A stretch of 14,329 nt of DNA from SPGG2 sp964194625. GTDB lineage: Bacteria > Pseudomonadota > Gammaproteobacteria > Acidiferrobacterales > SPGG2. The notes under the pieces are model-generated. The model made no database searches. It was not told the origin of the DNA and saw only the letters and a program-made list of their open reading frames with translations. The stretch's first letter is position 1. The number at the start of each line of letters is the position of its first letter. Where the stretch lies: the NCBI GenBank assembly GCA_964194625.1, contig CAXMNC010000007.1, positions 1 to 14,329 on the forward strand. Direction: 5' to 3'. Positions 7,554 through 14,329 of this stretch are shown in pieces. Both the position numbers and the translations under genes were made by a program.

Positions 7554-7601
7554 GCTTACGGCCGAGGACCAGAAATGAATCATCACCGTAAGCGGTCCTT
7601 G
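7554..7601 (+). repeat. Two interlocking inverted repeats in the gcvT-gcvP gap
   Basis: GCTTACGG (7554-7561) is an exact reverse complement of CCGTAAGC (7586-7593). CGAGGACC (7563-7570) pairs with GGTCCTTG (7594-7601), with one G-U. The arms come in the order A-B-A'-B', so the two stems either form a pseudoknot-like fold or exclude each other. The first arm begins right after the gcvT stop. A role as attenuator or processing site between gcvT and gcvP is possible but not shown. Confidence 0.6.
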
Positions 7602-7630
7602 TCCTTACAACTCGTTAGTTAAATCATCCC

Positions 7631-7634
7631 GGAG
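7631..7634 (+). promoter_or_regulatory. gcvP ribosome binding site
   Basis: GGAG lies six bases before ATG 7641 and supports that start. Confidence 0.7.
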
Positions 7635-7640
7635 ACATTC

Positions 7641-10547
7641 ATGCCACAGTCACGACGCTCTTTGGAAGAACTGGAAATGCGCGGCGATTTTATCCGTCGC
7701 CACATTGGTCCCGGAGAGGAACAGATAGCCGAAATGCTGAGGGCCTTAGGGCTGGATTCGCTCGGTGCATTGATAGATAAGGCAGTGCCGCCTGCCATCA
7801 TTTCACCCGATGCACTCGATTTACCGCCAGCCAAAAGCGAGCGTGCGACAGTGACCTATATGCGTAGGATGCGAGAAAGAAACAAGGTCTTTGTTTCCAT
7901 GATTGGGATGGGTTACTCCGGTACGATGTTACCGGGGGTCATCAAACGCAATGTCTTGGAAAATCCTGGTTGGTATACGGCCTACACGCCCTATCAGGCG
8001 GAGGTTAGTCAAGGTCGACTGGAAGTGCTCTTGAATTTCCAGCAGATGATTATGGATCTCACCGGGATGGAACTTGCGAACGCCTCGCTATTGGATGAAG
8101 CCACCGCCGCGGCGGAGGCGATGGCGATGTCAAAGCGAGTTTCCAAGAGTAAATCTAATACATTCTTTGTATCGCATGACTGCCATCCACAGACCATCGC
8201 GGTTGTGCAGACACGTGCCCGGCCAATGGGATTCGAGGTTGTTGTTGGTGACGTCTACCAGGAGCTGGATAAGCACGAGTATTTCGGCGTCTTGCTTCAA
8301 TATCCCGGATCGAGTGGGGCTGTCCATGATATTAGCGAAGTAACTGAACAGGCCCACAACCAGCAAGCGTTGGTCACGGTGGCGACCGATCTCCTGAGTC
8401 TCGTGTTGTTGAAGCCACCCGGGGAGATGGGTGCAGACATTGTCGTCGGCAGTGCTCAGCGCTTCGGCGTACCGATGGGATACGGGGGTCCGCACGCTGC
8501 CTTTTTTGCCACCCGCGATGCCTATAAACGTTCCACCCCTGGACGCATCATAGGCGTGTCGATAGATGCGCAAGGCAAGCCGGCATTGCGGATGGCGTTG
8601 CAAACACGCGAGCAACATATCCGCCGTGAAAAGGCCACCAGCAATATTTGTACATCTCAGGTATTACTTGCAATCATTGCCGTACTATATGCGATCTACC
8701 ATGGACCCGATGGCTTATCACTGATCGCGGGCAAAGTGCATCGCATGACTCTAATCCTTGCCGAGGGACTGCGGCGTCTTGGGTTCAACGTCGTACATGA
8801 CACCTTCTTCGACACATTGACAGTTCGTGTGCGCGGCCAAGCGGCTCGTATTGCGGCACGCGCGCGTGAGTCTCGTATCAACCTACGCATTGTTGATGCT
8901 GATCATTTAGGTATCTCGTTCGACGAAACAACGCGTCGCACTAACTTGAGAACACTCTGGCGTGTCTTCGCCACCAAGGCCAGCGAGCGCCTCGATATCG
9001 ACGAGTTCGATGCGGCGGTGCAAGACTGTATCCCAGAGAACCTGCGTCGCACGAGCAAGTTCTTAACTCACCCGGTATTTGACCTCTACCATGCGGAAAC
9101 GGAGATGCTGCGTTACTTGCGATGGTTAGCGGCCAAAGACATCGCGCTCGATCGGGCTATGATCCCGCTTGGTTCGTGCACCATGAAATTGAATGCGACT
9201 ACTGAAATGACTCCGGTTACCTATCGCCAATTCAGCGCCATGCACCCGTTTGCACCACTGGAACAAGCGCAGGGCTATGAGCAGTTGTTCGAAGAGCTCG
9301 AGGATATGCTGTGTGAGATAACCGGCTTCGACGCGATATCGATGCAACCCAATGCCGGCTCACAGGGCGAGTACGCGGGCTTGTTAACCATTCGAAAGTA
9401 CCATGAGACACGGGGGGAAGGGCACCGCGATATCTGTTTGATTCCCGCATCGGCGCACGGTACCAACCCTGCCAGCGCTCGAATGGCAGGCCTGAAAGTA
9501 GTGGTCGTTGCCTGCGATCAACAAGGTAACGTCGATGTAGAAGACTTAAAGGCAAAGTCGCAGCAACACCGCGATAATTTGGCAGCACTAATGATTACCT
9601 ATCCCTCAACGCACGGCGTGTTTGAAGAAGCGATTCGGGAGATCTGTCAGATTATTCATGATCATGGCGGGCAAGTTTACATGGACGGCGCTAACCTGAA
9701 TGCGCTTGTCGGAATTTGCAAACCGGCCGAGATCGGCGCCGATGTTTCTCATATCAATCTGCACAAGACATTTTGCATTCCGCATGGTGGTGGGGGCCCG
9801 GGGATGGGCCCCATTGGTGTCGTCGCTCATCTCGCTCCATTCTTGCCCGACCATCCAGTCGTCGATGGCGTTAATCCAGCCGCGGGTGATGCCGGTACAA
9901 TTGGTGCGGTGGCGGCGGCACCGTGGGGGTCTGCTGGTATCCTTCCTATTTCTTGGGCCTACATCGCGATGATGGGGGCGGCGGGATTACGTCGTGCGAC
10001 CGAGGTTGCGATCCTAAACGCAAACTATATTGCCCATCGCTTAGCGCCACACTACCCGGTGCTCTATACGGGCAAGAACGGGATGGTCGCGCATGAATGT
10101 ATCGTTGATTTGCGTCCGATCAAGGAATCTTGTGGCATCACAGTGGAAGATGTCGCTAAACGGTTGGTTGATTATGGTTTCCACGCACCGACTATGTCGT
10201 TTCCGGTAGCCGAAACACTAATGATCGAGCCCACCGAAAGTGAGGCCAAGCGTGAAATGGATCGTTTCTGTGACGCCATGATCGCCATTCGCAAAGAGAT
10301 CGCGGCCATCGAAGCTGGCAAAGCAGACCCCGTCGATAATCTTCTACGCAACGCGCCACACACCCATCATTTATTGCTGGAAGACGAATGGTCGCGGCCT
10401 TACTCTAGAGAAGAAGCGTTCTTCCCGTTGCCCGCGCTACGTGAGGACAAATACTGGCCGCCAGTCGGCCGCATCGATAACGTCTATGGCGACCGCAATC
10501 TTATTTGTTCTTGTCCGCCCATGTCGGATTACGAAAAGGTTGCCTAA
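7641..10547 (+). CDS. gcvP: Glycine dehydrogenase, decarboxylating (P protein, single-chain)
   Basis: PLP enzyme that decarboxylates glycine and loads the aminomethyl group onto the lipoyl arm of GcvH. At 968 residues it is the fused one-chain form typical of gamma- and betaproteobacteria, as opposed to the split GcvPA/GcvPB. The N-terminal half begins with FIRRHIGP (18-25) and holds the non-catalytic lobe. The C-terminal half carries IPLGSCTMKLNAT, SAHGTNPASARMAG, and the PLP lysine K709 in NLHKTFCIPHGGGGPGMGP with its glycine-rich loop. No frameshift or missing segment is seen. The start is ATG 7641 with GGAG upstream. It is probably cotranscribed with gcvT, though the structured 87-bp gap may modulate it. 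GcvH and the L protein must be encoded elsewhere. Confidence 0.97.
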   Translation: MPQSRRSLEELEMRGDFIRRHIGPGEEQIAEMLRALGLDSLGALIDKAVPPAIISPDALDLPPAKSERATVTYMRRMRERNKVFVSMIGMGYSGTMLPGVIKRNVLENPGWYTAYTPYQAEVSQGRLEVLLNFQQMIMDLTGMELANASLLDEATAAAEAMAMSKRVSKSKSNTFFVSHDCHPQTIAVVQTRARPMGFEVVVGDVYQELDKHEYFGVLLQYPGSSGAVHDISEVTEQAHNQQALVTVATDLLSLVLLKPPGEMGADIVVGSAQRFGVPMGYGGPHAAFFATRDAYKRSTPGRIIGVSIDAQGKPALRMALQTREQHIRREKATSNICTSQVLLAIIAVLYAIYHGPDGLSLIAGKVHRMTLILAEGLRRLGFNVVHDTFFDTLTVRVRGQAARIAARARESRINLRIVDADHLGISFDETTRRTNLRTLWRVFATKASERLDIDEFDAAVQDCIPENLRRTSKFLTHPVFDLYHAETEMLRYLRWLAAKDIALDRAMIPLGSCTMKLNATTEMTPVTYRQFSAMHPFAPLEQAQGYEQLFEELEDMLCEITGFDAISMQPNAGSQGEYAGLLTIRKYHETRGEGHRDICLIPASAHGTNPASARMAGLKVVVVACDQQGNVDVEDLKAKSQQHRDNLAALMITYPSTHGVFEEAIREICQIIHDHGGQVYMDGANLNALVGICKPAEIGADVSHINLHKTFCIPHGGGGPGMGPIGVVAHLAPFLPDHPVVDGVNPAAGDAGTIGAVAAAPWGSAGILPISWAYIAMMGAAGLRRATEVAILNANYIAHRLAPHYPVLYTGKNGMVAHECIVDLRPIKESCGITVEDVAKRLVDYGFHAPTMSFPVAETLMIEPTESEAKREMDRFCDAMIAIRKEIAAIEAGKADPVDNLLRNAPHTHHLLLEDEWSRPYSREEAFFPLPALREDKYWPPVGRIDNVYGDRNLICSCPPMSDYEKVA

Positions 10548-10575
10548 GTGCTTGAAGATACGGCGCTAGTAAGAT

Positions 10576-10607
10576 GCTGGAAAAATCCTTCCATGGCCTT
10601 TTTCAGC
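10576..10607. repeat. Hairpin H1 of the intergenic hairpin array
   Basis: GCTGGAAAAA (10576-10585) pairs with TTTTTCAGC (10599-10607) with one bulged G. It lies 29 bases after the gcvP stop and shares TTTTTCAGC with H5, so it may be a decayed copy of the same repeat end. Confidence 0.5.
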
Positions 10608-10609
10608 TC

Positions 10610-10640
10610 GCAAAAGCAAAAAGCGCGGTTTTTGCTTTGC
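10610..10640. terminator. Hairpin H2: candidate bidirectional terminator of gcvP
   Basis: A perfect 10-bp stem, AAAGCAAAAA (10613-10622) with TTTTTGCTTT (10629-10638), has loop GCGCGG and extends by GC pairs across a bulged A. It lies between the convergent gcvP and cytochrome genes, where a terminator is expected. The stem is A/T-rich and lacks a clean T-run after it, so function is uncertain. Confidence 0.4.
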
Positions 10641-10676
10641 TCCATTTATCAAATACTTAGGTGTTTGATAAATGGA
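10641..10676. repeat. Hairpin H3: 16-bp stem with TTAG loop
   Basis: TCCATTTATCAAA (10641-10653) is the exact reverse complement of 10664-10676. The inner TAC/GTG adds three pairs (one G-U) and leaves a TTAG loop. It abuts H2 and H4 with no spacer. Confidence 0.75.
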
Positions 10677-10694
10677 CGGTAGATCCTTCTACCG
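10677..10694. repeat. Hairpin H4: 7-bp stem
   Basis: CGGTAGA (10677-10683) pairs perfectly with TCTACCG (10688-10694) across loop TCCT. It directly follows H3. Confidence 0.6.
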
Positions 10695-10696
10695 CC

Positions 10697-10737
10697 CTAA
10701 CAGGCTGCGAAAAACAAGTTTTTCAGCAGCCTGTTAG
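10697..10737. mobile_element. Palindromic MITE-like element (H5) supplying a stop codon
   Basis: CTAACAGGCTGC plus GAAAAAC (10697-10715) pairs with GTTTTTC plus GCAGCCTGTTAG (10718-10724, 10726-10737). This makes 19 bp with one bulged base and a two-base turn. Trimmed to ACAGGC...GCCTGT, it is flanked by TA on both sides, as a TA target duplication would be, although TA also fits simple extension of the palindrome. The minus-strand version AACAGGCTGCTGAAAAAC resembles insertion-sequence ends I recall from proteobacteria, though I cannot name a family. It contains the TAA stop of the minus-strand cytochrome gene. Confidence 0.5.
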
Positions 10738-13700
10738 TTTCCACCAGCAGTTTTTGTTGGTTCAGGCAAACAAGCCGGGGTGTTTTCGTAACCGGTTGCC
10801 ATTAGTTCCTCTGGGTGGGACGTAGACTCACCGCTTAGGCCCATCAGCTCTGTGACGTACTGCTCGAGGTGTGCCAGTTCGTTACTGGTGCGCCAAAGCT
10901 CCTCGGATAGCCTAGCACTGCGCAAAACGCTAGTTGGAGGCATGGGTGACTTCGGTCGTGCATCGGCAGATAGCTGCCACATGTGTAAGCGAAACAAGAT
11001 TCGTGGCGCACACTGCGCAAGTTTAGCGCGTACTTGCGTTGCATCGCCGTACAAGAAGTTTGGCGGGGAGCTGCCAGGCGTCCTATGACAAGTCGCGCAG
11101 TATCGATAGAAAGTACGCACCGCAGCTTTTTCCTTTAAGCTTACCTGTAAGTTTAAGTCGGGGGGTGCACTGCTCGAGGCAACATTTACCGGTGGCATGT
11201 TGGTTAAATCGTCGCAACACCAGTCTGTCGGCGTTAACCCTAGCTGCGAAAATAACGCCTGCATCACTTTTGTTCCGCGAAACGGTTTGCTAGAAAACAC
11301 GTGGACCCGCTTTTTGTCCGACTGCTGCACGAGGGCGCTAATGGCGTCATTTACCGGCGCGAAATCTTCCATCAACGTTAATGTCGCAGTGCCGGTAAAC
11401 TGTTCCTCCTGGGGAAACAATTCGTCGGTTGTCTTTGGCCAGCGGATCTGTATGTCTGCCACGGCGTCGCCGCTAAGCAAACGCACGTGTCGCCCGCTGC
11501 GTGCGCGGGACACATCCAGATTCACAACCCAATGGTGGCCATCCGGCTGGATCGCCCCCCCCGAGTGCGCGAGTCCGGTGAACAACGTACCATCTGTGAT
11601 CACTAACGAGTTGATTGACCGGCTCGTGACTTTGCCGGCTTCAATGAATACATCTGTTACTAGGTCGAAAGCCCTGCTGTCTCTTTCGCTCGACATATGG
11701 CACGCCACCGTGAACAGGTCGCCCGCCGCCAGCAAGCCGCCGTGCCGTGTGAACTTACAGGCACCGCGAAAGTGCTGACGCCTCGCGCCCGTCTTGAGGC
11801 CATGGCCAAACAAATAGGTATCTAATCGGCGCAGGTCTGCCTCCGGGATGAACTCGGCGAGCCCGAGAATGACGCGGTTCAGATCGCGGTCGACCGACCA
11901 GGTCGTCAACGGCGAGCGCGTGTTCAGAGGGTCGAGCGCTGCCGGCACCGCCGCTGGTGTTGCTGTGAGCAGCGGTGCGCGATTTGGAATGTTTGGGTTT
12001 GGAATGTAAAGACCACGGGGCCAACGTTCGTGCCAGTTTTCGCTCAGCAGTGGAACGAAGTAGCCCTCGTACAGGGGTGCCCGCTTATCAAAACGCGAGA
12101 ACGCGCCCAAGCGATGCTGCAACATGGCAGAAAAGGCACCAGCGCGGCAACGAATCGCCCGCGCTGGGTTTCGATCATCACTACAGCCCTGACGCCAGAG
12201 CAGCTGGTAAGCAGAGAACAGGTTAGCGCGATCGGTGGCATTGTCGATCGCGGCGGGCGCAAGGCTCGGCGAATTGGCAGCCACGCCGTAAAATGTGGAT
12301 CGTTCCTTGAGCAGGCGCGCGGCAACTCCCCTGTTACCATTGGTCTCGTCCCAGGCGGCCTTGGGAAAGATCGGCGCTGCATTTTGGTGGCAAGTGGTGC
12401 AGATAGCTCGACTGGCGTAATGTACTTGCGGTTTGCTTTCCGGCCCGTAGTTGGTAACGACTTGAAACTCGAAGCGAGCTGCGCTCTCGTTATAGCTGAT
12501 TACTTCGATAACCTGAGCTTTTTCTTGATAGCCAAGAAATAGGCGGTCCTTTAATAGGATAGGTCTGCCGCGGGTGGTGCTTACTGGCTCCGTATCTACC
12601 GCCACGATCACGCGCGGATACTTGAAGAATTCTGGTGCGGCGGTATTTCGCTGCAAAGATCGGCCCAGCGGGACCAGCACCTTTTTCAGGGTTGAGTACC
12701 CAGACCGTTTCCGTGGCAGCTGTTGCTCGATGCGCTCGATCAGCCGGGTGAACGGAAACGGTAGGTCATAGGCGCCGTTGTTACTGAATACAATGTCGAA
12801 CAACGAACGACCTACCGACGGCGCGTCATCGCCAGGATTGTCTGGGTCGATCACCCATGTTGGCGAATAAGCCATATCACCCGAGCCCAATCCCGCCGAC
12901 AGACGCCCAACCGTTTTTTCCGGATTGAGGTGGCGCGCTAGAAACGCTTGCACTCGGGTGGCAGCATCCTCGTGGACCGCGCGTTGGTAGCGCAGCGTTG
13001 CGCCGCGGGCAGGGTTCTTGTTGGGGTTATAGGCGTTTGCTAGATAGATGCCATCGCCGATTTCCGGATCATCGAAACCATGATAGGCATTCGCGTATAC
13101 TTTGAGTTCGACCGGCCACGGTCCATCCTCGGCGCCACGCGCCATGCGCTTACAGGGATCGGCCAAGGTCCAGTCGTCTTTGCCGGCGGCCAGCACCAGT
13201 ACCGGTACCGTGAAACGTCCGCTCGCGGTGTAGCGACAACTCGGACTCACGGCGACCGCGGCTTTGAACTTGTTCTCAAACAAAGAATGCGCGCCGGCCT
13301 CGCTAACAACACTTAAGGATGCTGCATAGGCCCAGCCCATGACGCCGATGCGCTCAGGGTCGACATAAGACAAGGTGGTGAGATAGTCGAGCGCACCATA
13401 GGCATCGAATGTGCGTCCGCCAACAACTTCTCGATTCGACCATTCAAGCAGCTTCTCGCACACGCCAACTGCCTGCCGCGTAAAGAAGCTATTTACGAGC
13501 AGCGCCACGTAGCCCCAATTGGCGAGCTGTCGTACCCATTCGTGTTGGTAGCGGCGAGTCCCGCGGCAGTCGTGGATCATGACGACGGCGGGAAATGGTC
13601 CCGCTCCTTCGGGCTTGGCGATCAATCCGCGCAATGCAGTTCCGACGCGCGGTTCGAGTTCTATCCCTTGAGCCTTGGCACGCTTGGTTTCGAGCTCGCT

Positions 13701-13820
13701 TGGAGGAGGTGCTGTAGCGTTAAAACTAATCCACTGTGGTTCCAACGCCTCCATTGCGGACACGTTGGTCGACATGAGCAAAAGCCCTAGCACCCCAATG
13801 GTTATGGCGGGACGCGGCAT
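10734..13820 (-). CDS. Exported dienelactone hydrolase-like/diheme cytochrome c fusion
   Basis: A 1028-residue composite protein. Residues 1-22 form a signal peptide (hydrophobic core, probable cleavage after VSA). Residues about 45-300 resemble the dienelactone hydrolase alpha/beta fold: MIHDCRG, the elbow GVMGWAYA, acid region GKDD (D215/D216) and H247 in NAYHGFD. The elbow has Ala164 where the Ser/Cys nucleophile should be. Residues about 330-700 hold a conserved-looking region with heme motif CTTCH (C474/C477/H478). The C-terminal part has a second motif, CATCH (C908/C911/H912), with a likely Met ligand M959 in SPMPP. It is thus expected to be a periplasmic diheme protein. ATG 13820 is preferred because GGAG (13827-13830) lies six bases upstream; the in-frame GTG 13832 would begin at that site. 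The stop lies inside palindrome H5. It may be cotranscribed with the threonine aldolase gene 47 bp upstream. Function and redox partner are unknown. Confidence 0.85.
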   Translation of the reverse strand: MPRPAITIGVLGLLLMSTNVSAMEALEPQWISFNATAPPPSELETKRAKAQGIELEPRVGTALRGLIAKPEGAGPFPAVVMIHDCRGTRRYQHEWVRQLANWGYVALLVNSFFTRQAVGVCEKLLEWSNREVVGGRTFDAYGALDYLTTLSYVDPERIGVMGWAYAASLSVVSEAGAHSLFENKFKAAVAVSPSCRYTASGRFTVPVLVLAAGKDDWTLADPCKRMARGAEDGPWPVELKVYANAYHGFDDPEIGDGIYLANAYNPNKNPARGATLRYQRAVHEDAATRVQAFLARHLNPEKTVGRLSAGLGSGDMAYSPTWVIDPDNPGDDAPSVGRSLFDIVFSNNGAYDLPFPFTRLIERIEQQLPRKRSGYSTLKKVLVPLGRSLQRNTAAPEFFKYPRVIVAVDTEPVSTTRGRPILLKDRLFLGYQEKAQVIEVISYNESAARFEFQVVTNYGPESKPQVHYASRAICTTCHQNAAPIFPKAAWDETNGNRGVAARLLKERSTFYGVAANSPSLAPAAIDNATDRANLFSAYQLLWRQGCSDDRNPARAIRCRAGAFSAMLQHRLGAFSRFDKRAPLYEGYFVPLLSENWHERWPRGLYIPNPNIPNRAPLLTATPAAVPAALDPLNTRSPLTTWSVDRDLNRVILGLAEFIPEADLRRLDTYLFGHGLKTGARRQHFRGACKFTRHGGLLAAGDLFTVACHMSSERDSRAFDLVTDVFIEAGKVTSRSINSLVITDGTLFTGLAHSGGAIQPDGHHWVVNLDVSRARSGRHVRLLSGDAVADIQIRWPKTTDELFPQEEQFTGTATLTLMEDFAPVNDAISALVQQSDKKRVHVFSSKPFRGTKVMQALFSQLGLTPTDWCCDDLTNMPPVNVASSSAPPDLNLQVSLKEKAAVRTFYRYCATCHRTPGSSPPNFLYGDATQVRAKLAQCAPRILFRLHMWQLSADARPKSPMPPTSVLRSARLSEELWRTSNELAHLEQYVTELMGLSGESTSHPEELMATGYENTPACLPEPTKTAGGN

Positions 13821-13826
13821 CGCTTG

Positions 13827-13830
13827 CTCC
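13827..13830 (-). promoter_or_regulatory. Ribosome binding site deciding the cytochrome fusion start
   Basis: On the minus strand GGTGGAG precedes ATG 13820 by six bases. The alternative GTG start at 13832 overlaps this site and has no good Shine-Dalgarno of its own. Confidence 0.65.
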
Positions 13831-13852
13831 ACCCGGTGAATCCGGGAACTAT

Positions 13853-13885
13853 TTTGCCAGGGATGTGCTATTGGTCTCTGGCAAA
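13853..13885. repeat. Hairpin around the threonine aldolase stop codon
   Basis: TTTGCCAGGGA (13853-13863) pairs with TCTCTGGCAAA (13875-13885) over 11 bp with one G-U. The 11-base loop contains the aldolase stop (13868-13870). On the minus strand it is followed by AATAGTT with no T-run, so it is at best a weak terminator or attenuator between the aldolase and the cytochrome fusion. Confidence 0.5.
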
Positions 13886-14329
13886 GAAGTCTTTGAATCT
13901 CCTCACTACTGATTGTACATCATCTGTCGTGACATCGAGATGTGTGACCAATCGTGTGGTTTTGCCAGAAATGATCAGGATCCCGTGTTGACGCAAGAAC
14001 TCGGCCAATGCGTCGCAGTGGTTTTGGTTCATAGACACAAGCACCATATTGGTCTGCACCTTCTGTGGATCTACTTCTAGTTCGTCCACAGACGCTAGGC
14101 CGTCTGCCAATTGCCGCGCATTCGCATGATCCTCCGCCAGTCTTTCGACATGGTTGTTGAGTGCGACAAGGCCGGCGGCGGCCAGTATACCGGCTTGACG
14201 CATACCACCACCCAGTACCTTACGCCATCGGTGGGCTCGCTTTATTAATACCTCGGTACCACAAAGTACAGACCCCACGGGAGCACCGAGTCCTTTCGAC
14301 AAACAGAAAGCAATGCTATCGAAATGCTG
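13868..14329 (-). CDS. ltaE: Low-specificity L-threonine aldolase, C-terminal part (5' partial)
   Basis: PLP enzyme cleaving L-threonine or L-allo-threonine to glycine and acetaldehyde in the cytosol. The frame stays open to the window edge, and the visible 153 residues are a little under half of a usual 340-350-residue chain. The PLP lysine is in FCLSKGLGAPVGSVLCG (Lys codon at 14294-14296), followed by the family's RAHRWRKVLGGGMRQAG segment and a C-terminal domain with TNMVLV and TRLVTHLDVT. The TTG at 14302 is an internal Leu, not a start, because homology continues upstream with DSIAFCL. Its glycine product would feed the GcvT/GcvP pathway encoded nearby on the other strand. It is followed at 47 bp by the cytochrome fusion. 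Fold and family are secure; stereospecificity is not. Confidence 0.93.
   Translation of the reverse strand, partial: QHFDSIAFCLSKGLGAPVGSVLCGTEVLIKRAHRWRKVLGGGMRQAGILAAAGLVALNNHVERLAEDHANARQLADGLASVDELEVDPQKVQTNMVLVSMNQNHCDALAEFLRQHGILIISGKTTRLVTHLDVTTDDVQSVVRRFKDFFARDQ

Noticed and set aside
8130..8618. A 162-codon minus-strand open frame inside gcvP
   Set aside because: It is antisense to a highly conserved enzyme and has no family features.
10548..10733. CRISPR array or tRNA in the repeat-rich gap
   Set aside because: The hairpins differ in sequence and there are no regular direct repeats with spacers, nor a cloverleaf with tRNA consensus bases.
11197..12542. Plus-strand open frames of 193 and 170 codons opposite the heme fusion
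   Set aside because: They are antisense to a clearly coding gene with signal peptide and heme motifs, and show no recognisable domains or ribosome sites.
13821..13832. GTG 13832 as the start of the heme fusion
   Set aside because: The codon overlaps the GGAG that serves ATG 13820, and the added residues contribute nothing to the signal peptide.
14300..14302. TTG as a start codon for the threonine aldolase
   Set aside because: Family sequence (DSIAFC) continues in frame to the window edge; the gene is simply cut by the edge.

Overview
The window looks like chromosomal DNA of a proteobacterium, most likely gammaproteobacterial. This is inferred from a full-length single-chain GcvP, the GcvT, threonine aldolase and EamA proteins, and a multi-PAS histidine kinase followed by receiver proteins. 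I recognise no phage, plasmid or CRISPR genes. Both ends cut through genes: a sensor kinase on the left and a threonine aldolase on the right.

Left block (1-4695, + strand): a signalling cluster. A histidine kinase with five visible PAS domains and one GAF domain, but no receiver of its own, is followed by a single-domain CheY/DivK-type receiver and then a receiver fused to a class III nucleotide cyclase. Both junctions carry the same 10-base string, in which the upstream TAG stop is part of the Shine-Dalgarno-like site, so the three genes are probably one operon. The likely logic is stimulus, kinase, phosphotransfer to the receivers, then cAMP (or another cyclic nucleotide). The cyclase has Gln where most adenylate cyclases have the purine-selecting Lys.

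Middle-left (4696-6292): directly behind the cyclase is a decayed 3' piece of a DUF2182-type membrane protein gene, in which a TGA stands where the family has Cys. Next is a TTG-started gamma-glutamylcyclotransferase-like gene containing a perfect 14-bp inverted repeat. It converges on an EamA-family permease on the minus strand.

Centre (6293-10547, + strand): gcvT and gcvP of the glycine cleavage system, without gcvH between them. The 87-bp gap where gcvH often lies holds two interlocking inverted repeats.

Intergenic 10548-10733: this stretch is almost entirely made of five consecutive hairpins. The last one supplies the stop codon of the next gene and looks like a small mobile palindromic element.

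Right block (10734-14329, - strand): a large exported protein that fuses a dienelactone-hydrolase-like domain to a region with two CxxCH heme c motifs. The hydrolase nucleophile is replaced by Ala, although the Asp and His regions remain. Upstream of it is the C-terminal part of a low-specificity L-threonine aldolase, whose product glycine is the substrate of the glycine cleavage system. The most novel items are the pseudo-hydrolase/diheme fusion and the hairpin-tiled intergenic region.
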